From the NCBI GenBank assembly GCA_021768985.1, contig JAETTR010000006.1, forward strand, positions 1-20,383: a stretch of DNA of 20,383 bases. The letters run 5' to 3'. A program made the translations under genes and the position numbers. This document shows positions 7,817 to 15,133 of this stretch, piece by piece. Within the stretch, counting starts at the first letter, position 1, and every line of letters starts with the position of its first letter. This stretch comes from Bacillota bacterium. GTDB taxonomy: Bacteria; Bacillota; Clostridia; Christensenellales; Borkfalkiaceae. The notes under the pieces were generated by a model that saw nothing but the letters and a program-made list of their open reading frames with translations, was not told the origin of the DNA and did no database searches.

Positions 7817-7939
7817 ACCTTCCCCCTTTGCAAGGGGGAAGGTACCCGCGTAGGTCGCGGGGAAATGAGGGTTGTTTAAAATCAGAAAACCCTCATCAGC
7901 CGCCTTCGGCGACAGCTTCCCCCTTGCAAAGGGGGAAGC
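7817..7939. repeat. Composite palindromic repeat element
   Basis: This non-coding element begins 3 nt after the XRE stop. It contains the hairpins ACCTTCCCCCTT/AAGGGGGAAGGT (7817-7828 with 7832-7843), TGAGGGTT/AACCCTCA (7866-7873 with 7888-7895), a small GCCG/CGGC hairpin near 7900, and GCTTCCCCCTT/AAGGGGGAAGC (7915-7925 with 7929-7939). The two end hairpins share the CTTCCCCCTT core. This layout is well known from dispersed intergenic repeats in gut Clostridia such as Faecalibacterium relatives. A partial further copy, CTTGCAAAAGGGGGAAA (7976-7992), supplies the ribosome binding site of the next gene. Confidence 0.75.
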
Positions 7940-7996
7940 CGTGATATTGCATCTTTTTCTTTGCGCAGGGGAAGCCTTGCAAAAGGGGGAAATACA

Positions 7997-8647
7997 ATGG
8001 ATCAGTTTGTGAACCGAATTTTTCAGAACAAGACCGCGAATCCCGAAAAGCTGACCGCATACGGGTTTCGGAACGGAAAATACGAAAGAGAACTGCTCGG
8101 CGGGCAGTTTTTTCTTACCGTGCGCCTGGACAAAAATAGCGTTTCCTGTACGCTGACCGACCGCGAAACGGACGAACCGTATACCTTGCATCTCGTGGAG
8201 AGCGCGGAAGGGAGCTTCGTGGGAGAGGTGCGCGCCGCGTACGAAGCCGCGCTTTGCGAAATCGCGGACAGATGCTTCCAAACGCAAGTGTGCGCGGGCG
8301 CAATTACCAAAGAAATTATCGAATACGTGCGCGCGCGGTACGGCGACGAGCTCGAATTTTTATGGAACGATCCCAACGGAATCTGGCGCAGGAAGGACAC
8401 GGGCAAGTGGTACGGCGTGTTTATGACGGTATCCGCCAAGCGTTTGGGCAGAGAGGGCGGCTCGGTGGAGATCTTCGATTTCCGCATGGAGCCCGAAGAA
8501 CTCGAACGGCGGGTAGACGGCGTGCGCGTTTTGCGCGGTTACCACATGAACAAAAAGCACTGGGTGACGGTGTTTCCCGACGGTTCTCTCCCGACCGAAG
8601 AAATTTTCCGCATCATCGACCGCAGTTACGAGCTCGCGGTAAAGTGA
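7997..8647 (+). CDS. MmcQ/YjbR-family protein
   Basis: The 216-aa product has the two-part form usual in Clostridia. The N-terminal half contains GGQFFLTVRL and DEPYTLHLVESAEGSFVGEVR; the C-terminal YjbR domain (about 120-216) contains WRRKDTGKWYGVFM, GYHMNKKHWVTVFPDGSLP and the closing RSYELAVK. YjbR domains have a double-wing fold similar to some DNA-binding proteins, but their molecular role is not settled. The start at ATG 7997 is preceded by AAGGGGG 6-7 nt upstream. An alternative TTG start at 7961 would run through the repeat remnant and is unlikely. I see no clear promoter, and the gene is followed by the glutamine synthetase promoter without a T-rich terminator. Confidence 0.87.
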   Translation: MDQFVNRIFQNKTANPEKLTAYGFRNGKYERELLGGQFFLTVRLDKNSVSCTLTDRETDEPYTLHLVESAEGSFVGEVRAAYEAALCEIADRCFQTQVCAGAITKEIIEYVRARYGDELEFLWNDPNGIWRRKDTGKWYGVFMTVSAKRLGREGGSVEIFDFRMEPEELERRVDGVRVLRGYHMNKKHWVTVFPDGSLPTEEIFRIIDRSYELAVK

Positions 8648-8688
8648 AAAATCCGCGCTGGAAGAAGCGCGAAAGGCTTGCGAATCGT

Positions 8689-8717
8689 TTGACTTGCAAA
8701 GCGAAAAATCATATAAT
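8689..8717 (+). promoter_or_regulatory. Promoter of glutamine synthetase III
   Basis: TTGACT (8689-8694) and a perfect TATAAT (8712-8717) are 17 bp apart. The start near 8724 gives a leader of about 26 nt with AAGGAG (8739-8744). No GlnR- or TnrA-type palindrome is apparent here. Confidence 0.88.
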
Positions 8718-8749
8718 ATTCCCGATATGAAAAATACGAAGGAGCAAGT

Positions 8750-10828
8750 ATGAACGTAACCGAGCTGTTTGGCAGCAACGTCTTTAACGACGACGCCATG
8801 AAGAATCTGTTGCCCAGAGAGGTATACAAATCCCTCCGCAAGACCATTGACGAGGGCGAACCGCTCGATTCGAATATCGCGAGCGTCGTTGCGAACGCCA
8901 TGAAGGACTGGGCGGTGTCCAAGGGCGCGACCCACTACACCCACTGGTTCCAGCCGCTCACCAATCTCACCGCCGAAAAGCACGACAGCTTTATCGAGCC
9001 GTCGGGCGACAAGGTCATCATGCAGCTCACGGGAAAGAGCCTGATCGTCGGCGAGCCGGACGCTTCGTCCTTCCCCTCGGGCGGGTCGCGCGCGACGAGC
9101 GCGGCGCGCGGGTATACGGCGTGGGATCCCACTTCGCCTGCGTTCGTCAAAGAGGGCACCCTCTATATCCCCACGATCTTCGTCTCCTACACGGGCGAAA
9201 CGCTCGATAAAAAGGCGCCCCTGTTAAAATCCATGACGGCGCTCGACGCGCAGACGAAACGGCTTTTGAAGCTCTTCGGCGTGGAATGCCGCAAGGTGTC
9301 CACGACGGTGGGACCCGAACAGGAATATTTCCTGATCGACGAGGAAGCGTATTTACAGCGTAAGGATTTACAGCTCACGGGCAGAACGCTCTTCGGCGCG
9401 CCCTCCTCCCGCGGGCAGGAGCTCGAGGATCATTACTTCGGTTCGCTGAAAACCCGCGTCGCGGAATATATGAAGGATCTCGACGAGGAGCTCTGGCGTT
9501 ACGGAATTTTCGCCAAGACCAAGCACAACGAGGTCGCGCCCGCGCAGCACGAGCTCGCGCCCGTCTTTACCACCACGAACGTCGCGGTAGACGACAACCA
9601 GCTCACGATGGAGCTCATGAAGAAGGTGGCGAAAAAGCACGGGCTCGTCTGCCTGTTGCACGAAAAGCCCTTCGAGGGGGTGAACGGTTCGGGCAAGCAC
9701 AACAACTGGTCGCTCTCCACCGACACGGGCATCAACCTGCTCGATCCCGGCGAAACGCCCGAAAAGAACGAACGGTTTATGCTCATTCTCGCCTGCATCG
9801 TCGCGGCGGTGGATAAGTATCAGGGCATTCTGCGCGCGTGCGTCGCTTCGGCGGGGAACGATCACCGTCTCGGCGCGAACGAGGCGCCCCCCGCGATCAT
9901 CTCCGTCTACCTCGGCGATCAGCTCGGCGCGATCGTGGACAGCATCGTGCTCGGCAGAGAATACGTGCCCAAGCAGGCGGTGCCGGGGTCCATCGGCGTG
10001 CCGTCTTCGCCCATATTCCCGATCGACACCACCGACCGCAACCGCACGTCGCCCTTCGCGTTCACGGGCAATAAATTCGAGTTCCGTATGCTCGGCTCGC
10101 AGGCTTCCGTTGCCGATCCCAACATCGTGCTCAATACGATCGCGGCGCAGGCGTTCGCGGACGCGGTAGAGGAGCTTTCGGAAGCGAAGGACTTCTACAA
10201 GGCTTGCAAGGCGTATACGGCGAAGCTCTTCAAAGAGCATTACCGCATCATTTTCAACTATAACGGCTACGGACCCGACTGGGAGCCCGAAGCGGAGAAG
10301 CGCGGACTTCTGAACAACAAGACGACGGCGGACGCCGTGCCCGAATACTTCAAGCAGGAGAACATCGACGTGTTCGTGCGGCAGGGCGTGTACACCGAAA
10401 AAGAGGTGATCGCCCGCGCGAATATCGCGCTCGAAACTTATAACAAGGTCATCAACATCGAGGCGCTGACCATGATCGAAATGGCGCGGCAGGACATCTA
10501 TCCCGCCGTCAACGGGTATATCGCGGAGCTGTGCTCGGTGATCGCCGCCAAGCGCGCCGTCAGCGAAAAAATCGCCTGCAACGCGGATCGGGAGCTTGCG
10601 GAGCGGCTCGCCGAGCGGAACGAGGCGATGGCGGAAGCCGTCAAGAAGCTGGAAACGGACCTGAGCGAAATGCCCGAGGAGTGCGGCGCGGCATCGCAGA
10701 AGATGGCGCACGTCATCGTGCCCGACATGGAGGAGGTACGCCGTTGCGCCGACGGCATGGAGAAGCTGTGCGCTTCCGAATACTGGCCGTTCCCCGTCTA
10801 TACCGATTTATTGTACAGCGTAAAATAA
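8750..10828 (+). CDS. glnN: Glutamine synthetase, type III
   Basis: It makes glutamine from glutamate, ammonia and ATP in the cytoplasm and is the main ammonia-assimilation enzyme where type I is absent. The 692-aa length and motifs fit type III (GlnN), far longer than type I (about 450 aa). Seen are FIEPSGDK (81-88), the VGPEQEYFLID metal-site block (about 187-197), KTKHNEVAPAQHELAP (257-271), the NGSGKHNNWSLST segment (312-324) that binds ammonia/glutamate, and LGANEAPPAIISVYLGD. The C-terminal part (from about 550) is the helical extension of this class. The ATG start is 5 nt after AAGGAG. No adenylylation loop like that of type I is expected. The gene is a single unit; no convincing terminator follows, only a weak hairpin near 10838-10870. 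Confidence 0.97.
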   Translation: MNVTELFGSNVFNDDAMKNLLPREVYKSLRKTIDEGEPLDSNIASVVANAMKDWAVSKGATHYTHWFQPLTNLTAEKHDSFIEPSGDKVIMQLTGKSLIVGEPDASSFPSGGSRATSAARGYTAWDPTSPAFVKEGTLYIPTIFVSYTGETLDKKAPLLKSMTALDAQTKRLLKLFGVECRKVSTTVGPEQEYFLIDEEAYLQRKDLQLTGRTLFGAPSSRGQELEDHYFGSLKTRVAEYMKDLDEELWRYGIFAKTKHNEVAPAQHELAPVFTTTNVAVDDNQLTMELMKKVAKKHGLVCLLHEKPFEGVNGSGKHNNWSLSTDTGINLLDPGETPEKNERFMLILACIVAAVDKYQGILRACVASAGNDHRLGANEAPPAIISVYLGDQLGAIVDSIVLGREYVPKQAVPGSIGVPSSPIFPIDTTDRNRTSPFAFTGNKFEFRMLGSQASVADPNIVLNTIAAQAFADAVEELSEAKDFYKACKAYTAKLFKEHYRIIFNYNGYGPDWEPEAEKRGLLNNKTTADAVPEYFKQENIDVFVRQGVYTEKEVIARANIALETYNKVINIEALTMIEMARQDIYPAVNGYIAELCSVIAAKRAVSEKIACNADRELAERLAERNEAMAEAVKKLETDLSEMPEECGAASQKMAHVIVPDMEEVRRCADGMEKLCASEYWPFPVYTDLLYSVK

Positions 10829-10857
10829 ACTTTTTTCGGAAAAGCGCGTAAAATAAG

Positions 10858-10886
10858 TTGCTTTTTTCCGCGGAATCCTCTATAAT
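10858..10886 (+). promoter_or_regulatory. Promoter of rplS
   Basis: TTGCTT (10858-10863) and a perfect TATAAT (10881-10886) are 17 bp apart. The start near 10893 falls at the first base of the leader structure. Confidence 0.85.
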
Positions 10887-10892
10887 CAATAA

Positions 10893-10960
10893 CTGACTTC
10901 GGGCGTTCCTCTGCCGATTCTCGGGAATGAACGTCGCGTAATACACGGAGGTAAAGTCAG
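10893..10960 (+). promoter_or_regulatory. Probable L19 autoregulatory leader RNA
   Basis: The 5' UTR of rplS folds in three nested steps. The closing helix is CTGACTT (10893-10899) with AAGTCAG (10954-10960), 7 bp and perfect. The middle helix is GGCGTTC (10902-10908) with GAACGTC (10929-10935), one G-U pair. The tip is CCGA/TCGG (10914-10917 with 10921-10924). The ribosome binding site GGAGG (10947-10951) lies in the strand closed off by the outer helix, 11 nt before the ATG. L19 leaders that let L19 repress its own synthesis are known in Bacillota; I infer this is one by position and fold. Confidence 0.65.
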
Positions 10961-10962
10961 AA

Positions 10963-11304
10963 ATGGGACTCATCGAGCAAATCGAAGCCGAGAACATGAA
11001 GGAAACCGTTCCCCAGTTCAACGTGGGCGACACCGTCAAAGTCGGCTACCGCATCATCGAAGGCGGTAAGGAGAGAATCCAGAATTTCGAGGGCGTCGTC
11101 ATCGCGAAGAAGAACGGCGGCATCCGCGAAACGTTCACCGTGCGCCGTCTTTCATTCGGCGTAGGCGTGGAACGCTGCTTCCCCTTACATTCTCCCAAGG
11201 TGGCGTACGTCACCGTCGTCCGCGCGGGCAAGGTAAGAAGAGCGAAACTCTACTACCTGAGAGGGCTCACCGGAAAAGCGGCTAAAATCAAAGAAAAGAA
11301 GTAA
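10963..11304 (+). CDS. rplS: 50S ribosomal protein L19
   Basis: L19 sits at the 30S-50S interface of the ribosome. The 113-aa product has the standard family blocks: VPQFNVGDTVKVGYRI (about 16-31), GGKERIQNFEGVVIAKK, the ETFTVRRLSFGVGVER motif and the closing LYYLRGLTGKAAKIKE. The length is normal. The ATG is preceded by GGAGG at an 11-nt distance, within a folded leader. The gene is alone here: rpsP-rimM-trmD, which usually come before rplS in Bacillota, are not upstream. It is closed by an intrinsic terminator. Confidence 0.98.
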   Translation: MGLIEQIEAENMKETVPQFNVGDTVKVGYRIIEGGKERIQNFEGVVIAKKNGGIRETFTVRRLSFGVGVERCFPLHSPKVAYVTVVRAGKVRRAKLYYLRGLTGKAAKIKEKK

Positions 11305-11322
11305 TTTCGGAATTACGGAAAG

Positions 11323-11359
11323 CGAACCCGCCCAAAGTCAACGGCGGGTTCGTTTTTTT
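11323..11359 (+). terminator. Intrinsic terminator after rplS
   Basis: A 10-bp perfect stem, CGAACCCGCC (11323-11332) with GGCGGGTTCG (11343-11352), has a 10-nt loop and is followed directly by seven T residues. Confidence 0.93.
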
Positions 11360-11400
11360 CGCGCACGATAAAAAATTTTCGATAAATTTCGGAAAATCCG

Positions 11401-11429
11401 TTTACAATTTCGCCGATATCGGTTAGAAT
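11401..11429 (+). promoter_or_regulatory. Promoter upstream of the comM-hslV gene run
   Basis: TTTACA (11401-11406) and TAGAAT (11424-11429) are 17 bp apart. A second TATAAT at 11442-11447 lacks a good -35 and is only 12 nt before the start codon. I see no later promoter of comparable quality before hslV, so this may serve the whole run. Confidence 0.6.
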
Positions 11430-11458
11430 AGAAAATATCATTATAATAGGGAAACACT

Positions 11459-13516
11459 ATGATGGCAAAATTCAGACTGAAAAAACCGTCCTTTTTCACG
11501 ATCGCGTTCTTCGTGCTTGCGTTCGTGTTCCTCGCGCTCGGGTTGGGCACTCTCGGGAACGTGCACGGCGTGGGCAAATCCTACGAGCTGATGACCATGC
11601 AGGATTCCAACGCTTTCGAAGTGATCTTTCAGGTGAAGAATCCCGAAAAGAAGGCGAAGGGCGGCGGAACCGACACGGTCTACTGCAATCTGCACGAGGT
11701 GTACGTCAACCTCGGCGCGATTTATACCGAGGCGGGCAAGACGGCGGAGATCCGTCTGAACCGCTCGTCGAGTTCGTCCAGCTTCAACTCGGGCGATAAT
11801 TACCGCTACACGACGAAGCTTTACAACCTCCTGCCCGAAACGCCCGAGGAGGGGAAGGAGAGCACCGCGGTCAACGGGGATATCGGGAACTGGATCACGC
11901 CGTTCAGTGAGAAAATCCGCAGCGGAAACTATTCCGTTTCCACCTATCAATACTACAAGCTCACCGCGCCCTCGGGGAATCTTCTCGTCAACGAGATCGT
12001 GTTCGTGGGCGAGATTCTGACGGGGAGCGGCGGCGAAGGCACGGGCGAATATTGCGTCCTGCCCGCAACGGTCTACAAAACGACCCCGCTCTCGAACGAG
12101 TCGAACGATCAGGCGAAGGCGCGCGCGCAGGCGCTGATCGACAGTCAGCACATGCCGTCCTCTTCGCAATCCTCCTTCTTCCGCTTCGGTGAGGAGGAGG
12201 TCGCCACGGTCATGACGGTGACTCAGATGGGGCTCGGCAACACCTTCGGCGCAAGCAACGTCTATTATGGCGACACCGTGTACAATTCTCTCGGCACGAG
12301 CCTCGTCGCGTTCGGAACTTTCATCTTCGGCACGAGTCCGTTCGGGTATCGGTTCTTCCCCATGCTCGCCTCCTTCGGCGTGCTCGTGCTCGGGTTCTTC
12401 CTTGCGAAGTCCGTTTTCAAGAGCGATAAGGCGGGCTTTGCGTTCGCGCTCGTTTACGCGCTCTGCAATTTCTCCTTCGGGTTCGGACATCTCGGAACTC
12501 CGCTCATGATCGGCGTGTTCTTCCTCGTCGCCTCGCTGTACGGCGCGTGGCTGTTCTATGCGAACGGCATGAAAAAGGGCGGCTTGACGGACGCGCTTCC
12601 GCTCGTCCTTTCGGGACTTTGCGGCGCGGCGGCGATCTGCACGAACGGCGCGATGATCATTCCCGCGGCGTTCATTGTCGCGTTGTTCGCGCTCGGGCTC
12701 GTAAAACAGATCAGAGCGCGCAGAGCCGCGCTCGACGTTGCGATCGAAGAAGCGGAAGCGGAGGAAGCGGGAACCGTCGCCGCCCGAACCGACGAAGCGG
12801 CGGAAGGGGAGCAGGCGGCGCCTACGGGCAAGCAGAAGGTGGCGGCGGTGCTTGCGGAGTACCGCAGAAAGAACACGGTCGCGCCCGCGGCGTTCTTCAC
12901 GAGTCTTATCGTGGGAGCGTTGCTCTTCTCGTTGCTTTTCCTGTTGCCCGTATATTACGCGGCGATCAAGATTTTCGATAATCCCGCTTCGCCGACTTCG
13001 AATATCTTCTATCTGACTTCGAAGCTGTTTGCGGGCGGATTCGCGGGCGCGAACGTGCTCGCGGAGGGCAATCCCTGGTTACCCGTGTACTATCTCTTCC
13101 GCGGCACGGGCGAAACGTACGCGGTCACCGCGCTCGTCATGAACGGCGTCGCCGCGCTCGCGGGGCTTGCGGGCATTGCGTTCGCAATTTACCGCATCGT
13201 CATGATTTGCAAAAACGGCGAGGGCTTCGGCGAAGCGTTCGTTTCCGTCGTGCTTCCGCTCGTCGGAATCGCGGTTTCTCTCATCGTCGCGATCTTCGCA
13301 AAGGGCGCGATGGCGTTCATCCTGCTCGCGTATCTGTTCGCGTTCCTGCTTGCGGCGGGCGCGGCGGAATTTTTCGGCGGCGCGGAGGGGAAGGTCGGCA
13401 AGGCGGCGAAAATCGTTTGCATTACCGGAATCGTGATGCTTGCGGTCGGCTTCCTGCTGTTCGCGATCTTTACGTTCTCGCTCCCGCTTCCCGCAGGGTT
13501 TATGAACCGTTTTTAA
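11459..13516 (+). CDS. Polytopic membrane protein, distantly PMT/GT39-like
   Basis: The 685-aa integral membrane protein has one N-terminal segment (about 12-33), a large outside domain (about 36-270, Ser/Gly/Tyr-rich, beta-like, with an SSSSSS run at 103-108), then about ten further hydrophobic segments (277-417 and 475-673). An acidic Ala/Glu-rich inside loop (about 420-470) splits the set. Segment NSLGTSLVAFGTFIFGTSPFGYRFFP resembles the HPPLGK...G.NPFGWR block of protein O-mannosyltransferases, and GNPWLPVYYLFRG resembles their later W/P/Y-rich loop. The acidic DE pair essential in that family is not evident. So a distant or degenerate GT39/PMT relative is possible but unproven; the function is unknown. 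The start is ATG 11459 (or 11462) after AGGGA. comM begins 24 nt after its stop. Confidence 0.8.
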   Translation: MMAKFRLKKPSFFTIAFFVLAFVFLALGLGTLGNVHGVGKSYELMTMQDSNAFEVIFQVKNPEKKAKGGGTDTVYCNLHEVYVNLGAIYTEAGKTAEIRLNRSSSSSSFNSGDNYRYTTKLYNLLPETPEEGKESTAVNGDIGNWITPFSEKIRSGNYSVSTYQYYKLTAPSGNLLVNEIVFVGEILTGSGGEGTGEYCVLPATVYKTTPLSNESNDQAKARAQALIDSQHMPSSSQSSFFRFGEEEVATVMTVTQMGLGNTFGASNVYYGDTVYNSLGTSLVAFGTFIFGTSPFGYRFFPMLASFGVLVLGFFLAKSVFKSDKAGFAFALVYALCNFSFGFGHLGTPLMIGVFFLVASLYGAWLFYANGMKKGGLTDALPLVLSGLCGAAAICTNGAMIIPAAFIVALFALGLVKQIRARRAALDVAIEEAEAEEAGTVAARTDEAAEGEQAAPTGKQKVAAVLAEYRRKNTVAPAAFFTSLIVGALLFSLLFLLPVYYAAIKIFDNPASPTSNIFYLTSKLFAGGFAGANVLAEGNPWLPVYYLFRGTGETYAVTALVMNGVAALAGLAGIAFAIYRIVMICKNGEGFGEAFVSVVLPLVGIAVSLIVAIFAKGAMAFILLAYLFAFLLAAGAAEFFGGAEGKVGKAAKIVCITGIVMLAVGFLLFAIFTFSLPLPAGFMNRF

Positions 13517-13540
13517 GAAATTAGCAAAAGAAGGTTTTTT

Positions 13541-15064
13541 ATGATCGCGAAAGTCGTATGTTACGCGTTGAACGGTCTCGACGGGGTTCCCGTGGAGGTC
13601 GAAACGGACGTCAACAAAGGCGTGCCCGCGTACGAGATGGTCGGGCTTCCCGATACCGCCGTCAAGGAGAGCAAGGAGCGGGTGCGCTCGGCGCTGAAAA
13701 ACAGCGGAATGCTCTTCCCCATGAATAAGATTACGGTGAATTTCGCGCCCGCCGATCTCAAAAAAGAGGGCGCGTCGTTCGACCTCGCCGTTGCGGTCAG
13801 TCTGTTGAAGGCGAGCGAACAGCTCGTCGGCGCGGACGTGAACGGCATGGTGTTCCTCGGCGAGCTTGCGCTCAACGGCGATCTGCGCCCCGTGTCGGGG
13901 CTGTTGCCCATTCTCATTTCGGCAAAGGGGCACGGGTTTACCCGTTTCGTCATTCCCGAAGGGAACGCCAAGGAAGCCCGCTTCCTCGGTGGCGCGGAGA
14001 TTTATCCCGCCCGCAATCTTTCCGCCGTCGTAAAACACCTCGTCGGCGTGAATCCCATCTCTCCGCTCGAAACGCGCGAGTTCACCGTCAGCGCGGGGAA
14101 GAAGAGCTCGGCGGATCTGAAATTCGTAAAAGGTCAGCCCGTGGCGCGCCGCGCGATCGAGATCGCGGTCGCGGGCGGGCACAACGTTCTGTTGATCGGT
14201 CCTCCCGGAACGGGTAAAACCATGCTCGCAAGGTGTCTGCCCACCGTGATGCCCGATCTCAGCTTCGAGGAAGCGCTCGAAATCACCAAGATCCATTCGG
14301 TCGCGGGCACGCTGGGCGAAGAGGGAATTATCGGCGAACGCCCCTTCCGGACTCCGCACCATACGGCGACGACCGTTTCCATGTGCGGCGGCGGGAACCG
14401 CGTCGTGCATCCGGGCGAAATCTCGCTTGCGCACGGCGGCGTGCTCTTTCTCGACGAACTGCCCGAATACAAGCGCACCACGCTCGAAGCGCTCCGCCAG
14501 CCCCTCGAGGACGGCGTGATCACCGTTTCGCGCGCGGGCGGCACCTTTACCTATCCCGCGCGGTTTATGCTCTGCGCGAGCATGAACCCTTGTCCCTGCG
14601 GCAATTACGGCTCGGCGGATCGGACTTGCAGCTGCACGCCCGCCGAGATCCGCAGATACCGCAAAAAGGTTTCGGGACCTTTGCTCGACCGCATCGATTT
14701 GCAGGTCGAGGTCGATAACGTATCGTACGACGATCTCACTTCCACCGAGGAACGCGAGGATTCCGCTTCCGTCAAGGAGCGGGTGAACGCGGCGCGCCGC
14801 ATTCAGCGCAACCGTTTTTCGGAGTACGGCATCAACACCAACGCCGAGATGGGGGAGCGTGAGCTCAGCGAGTTCTGCCGCCTTTCTCCCGAAGGGGATA
14901 AGATATTGCGCGCCGCGTTCGAGAAAATGAACTTGTCCGCCCGCGCGCGCGGAAGAATCATCAAAGTCGCGCGTACGATCGCCGATCTCGATTCGAGCGA
15001 AGAAATTTTGCCCAAACACGTATTCGAAGCGGTTTCGTATCGGATTTATGATAAAATCGGGTGA
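13541..15064 (+). CDS. comM: YifB/ComM-family Mg-chelatase-like AAA+ ATPase
   Basis: ComM is a hexameric helicase-like ATPase that extends heteroduplex (branch migration) during natural transformation, as shown in Gram-negative species. The 507-aa product has the N-terminal ChlI/LonB-like domain (1-170, with FEMVGLPDTAVKES-like text at 32-44), Walker A GPPGTGKT (220-227), Walker B VLFLDEL (301-307), the conserved TPHHTAT block (271-277), the Cys-rich MNPCPCG...CSCTP segment (348-367), and the C-terminal Mg-chelatase domain with LSARARGRIIKVARTIAD. It is full length. The ATG is preceded by AAGAAGG. The next gene is dprA, the other DNA-uptake gene; the 69-nt gap holds a small A/T-rich hairpin (15077-15095) but no T-run terminator. 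Confidence 0.95.
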   Translation: MIAKVVCYALNGLDGVPVEVETDVNKGVPAYEMVGLPDTAVKESKERVRSALKNSGMLFPMNKITVNFAPADLKKEGASFDLAVAVSLLKASEQLVGADVNGMVFLGELALNGDLRPVSGLLPILISAKGHGFTRFVIPEGNAKEARFLGGAEIYPARNLSAVVKHLVGVNPISPLETREFTVSAGKKSSADLKFVKGQPVARRAIEIAVAGGHNVLLIGPPGTGKTMLARCLPTVMPDLSFEEALEITKIHSVAGTLGEEGIIGERPFRTPHHTATTVSMCGGGNRVVHPGEISLAHGGVLFLDELPEYKRTTLEALRQPLEDGVITVSRAGGTFTYPARFMLCASMNPCPCGNYGSADRTCSCTPAEIRRYRKKVSGPLLDRIDLQVEVDNVSYDDLTSTEEREDSASVKERVNAARRIQRNRFSEYGINTNAEMGERELSEFCRLSPEGDKILRAAFEKMNLSARARGRIIKVARTIADLDSSEEILPKHVFEAVSYRIYDKIG

Positions 15065-15133
15065 GACTTCACGAAATTCTTTTCTGCGAAAAGAAATACT
15101 GTGAACTTTGATAATCGAACTAAGGAGTAAAAG

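Noticed and set aside
8654..8671. Hairpin CGCGCT/AGCGCG as a terminator after the YjbR-family gene
   Set aside because: The stem is only 6 bp and is followed by an A/G-rich sequence rather than a T tract.
9368..10711. Minus-strand reading frame of 447 codons opposite glutamine synthetase
   Set aside because: It has the same shadow composition and lies wholly inside a certain gene; no start signal or family match is visible.
10830..10870. Terminator after glutamine synthetase
   Set aside because: GGAAAAGC can pair with GCTTTTTTCC only with a bulge, and there is no T tract after the stem; the right arm also overlaps the rplS -35 box.
13079..15019. Very long minus-strand reading frame (646 codons) opposite comM
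   Set aside because: It is an Arg/His/Asp-rich shadow of the high-GC comM coding strand, with no recognisable domain, ribosome binding site or promoter.
15068..15105. Regulatory leader or terminator between comM and dprA
   Set aside because: TTCTTTTC/GAAAAGAA forms a hairpin, with TTCAC/GTGAA outside it, but it is A/T-rich, lacks a T tail and matches no known leader.
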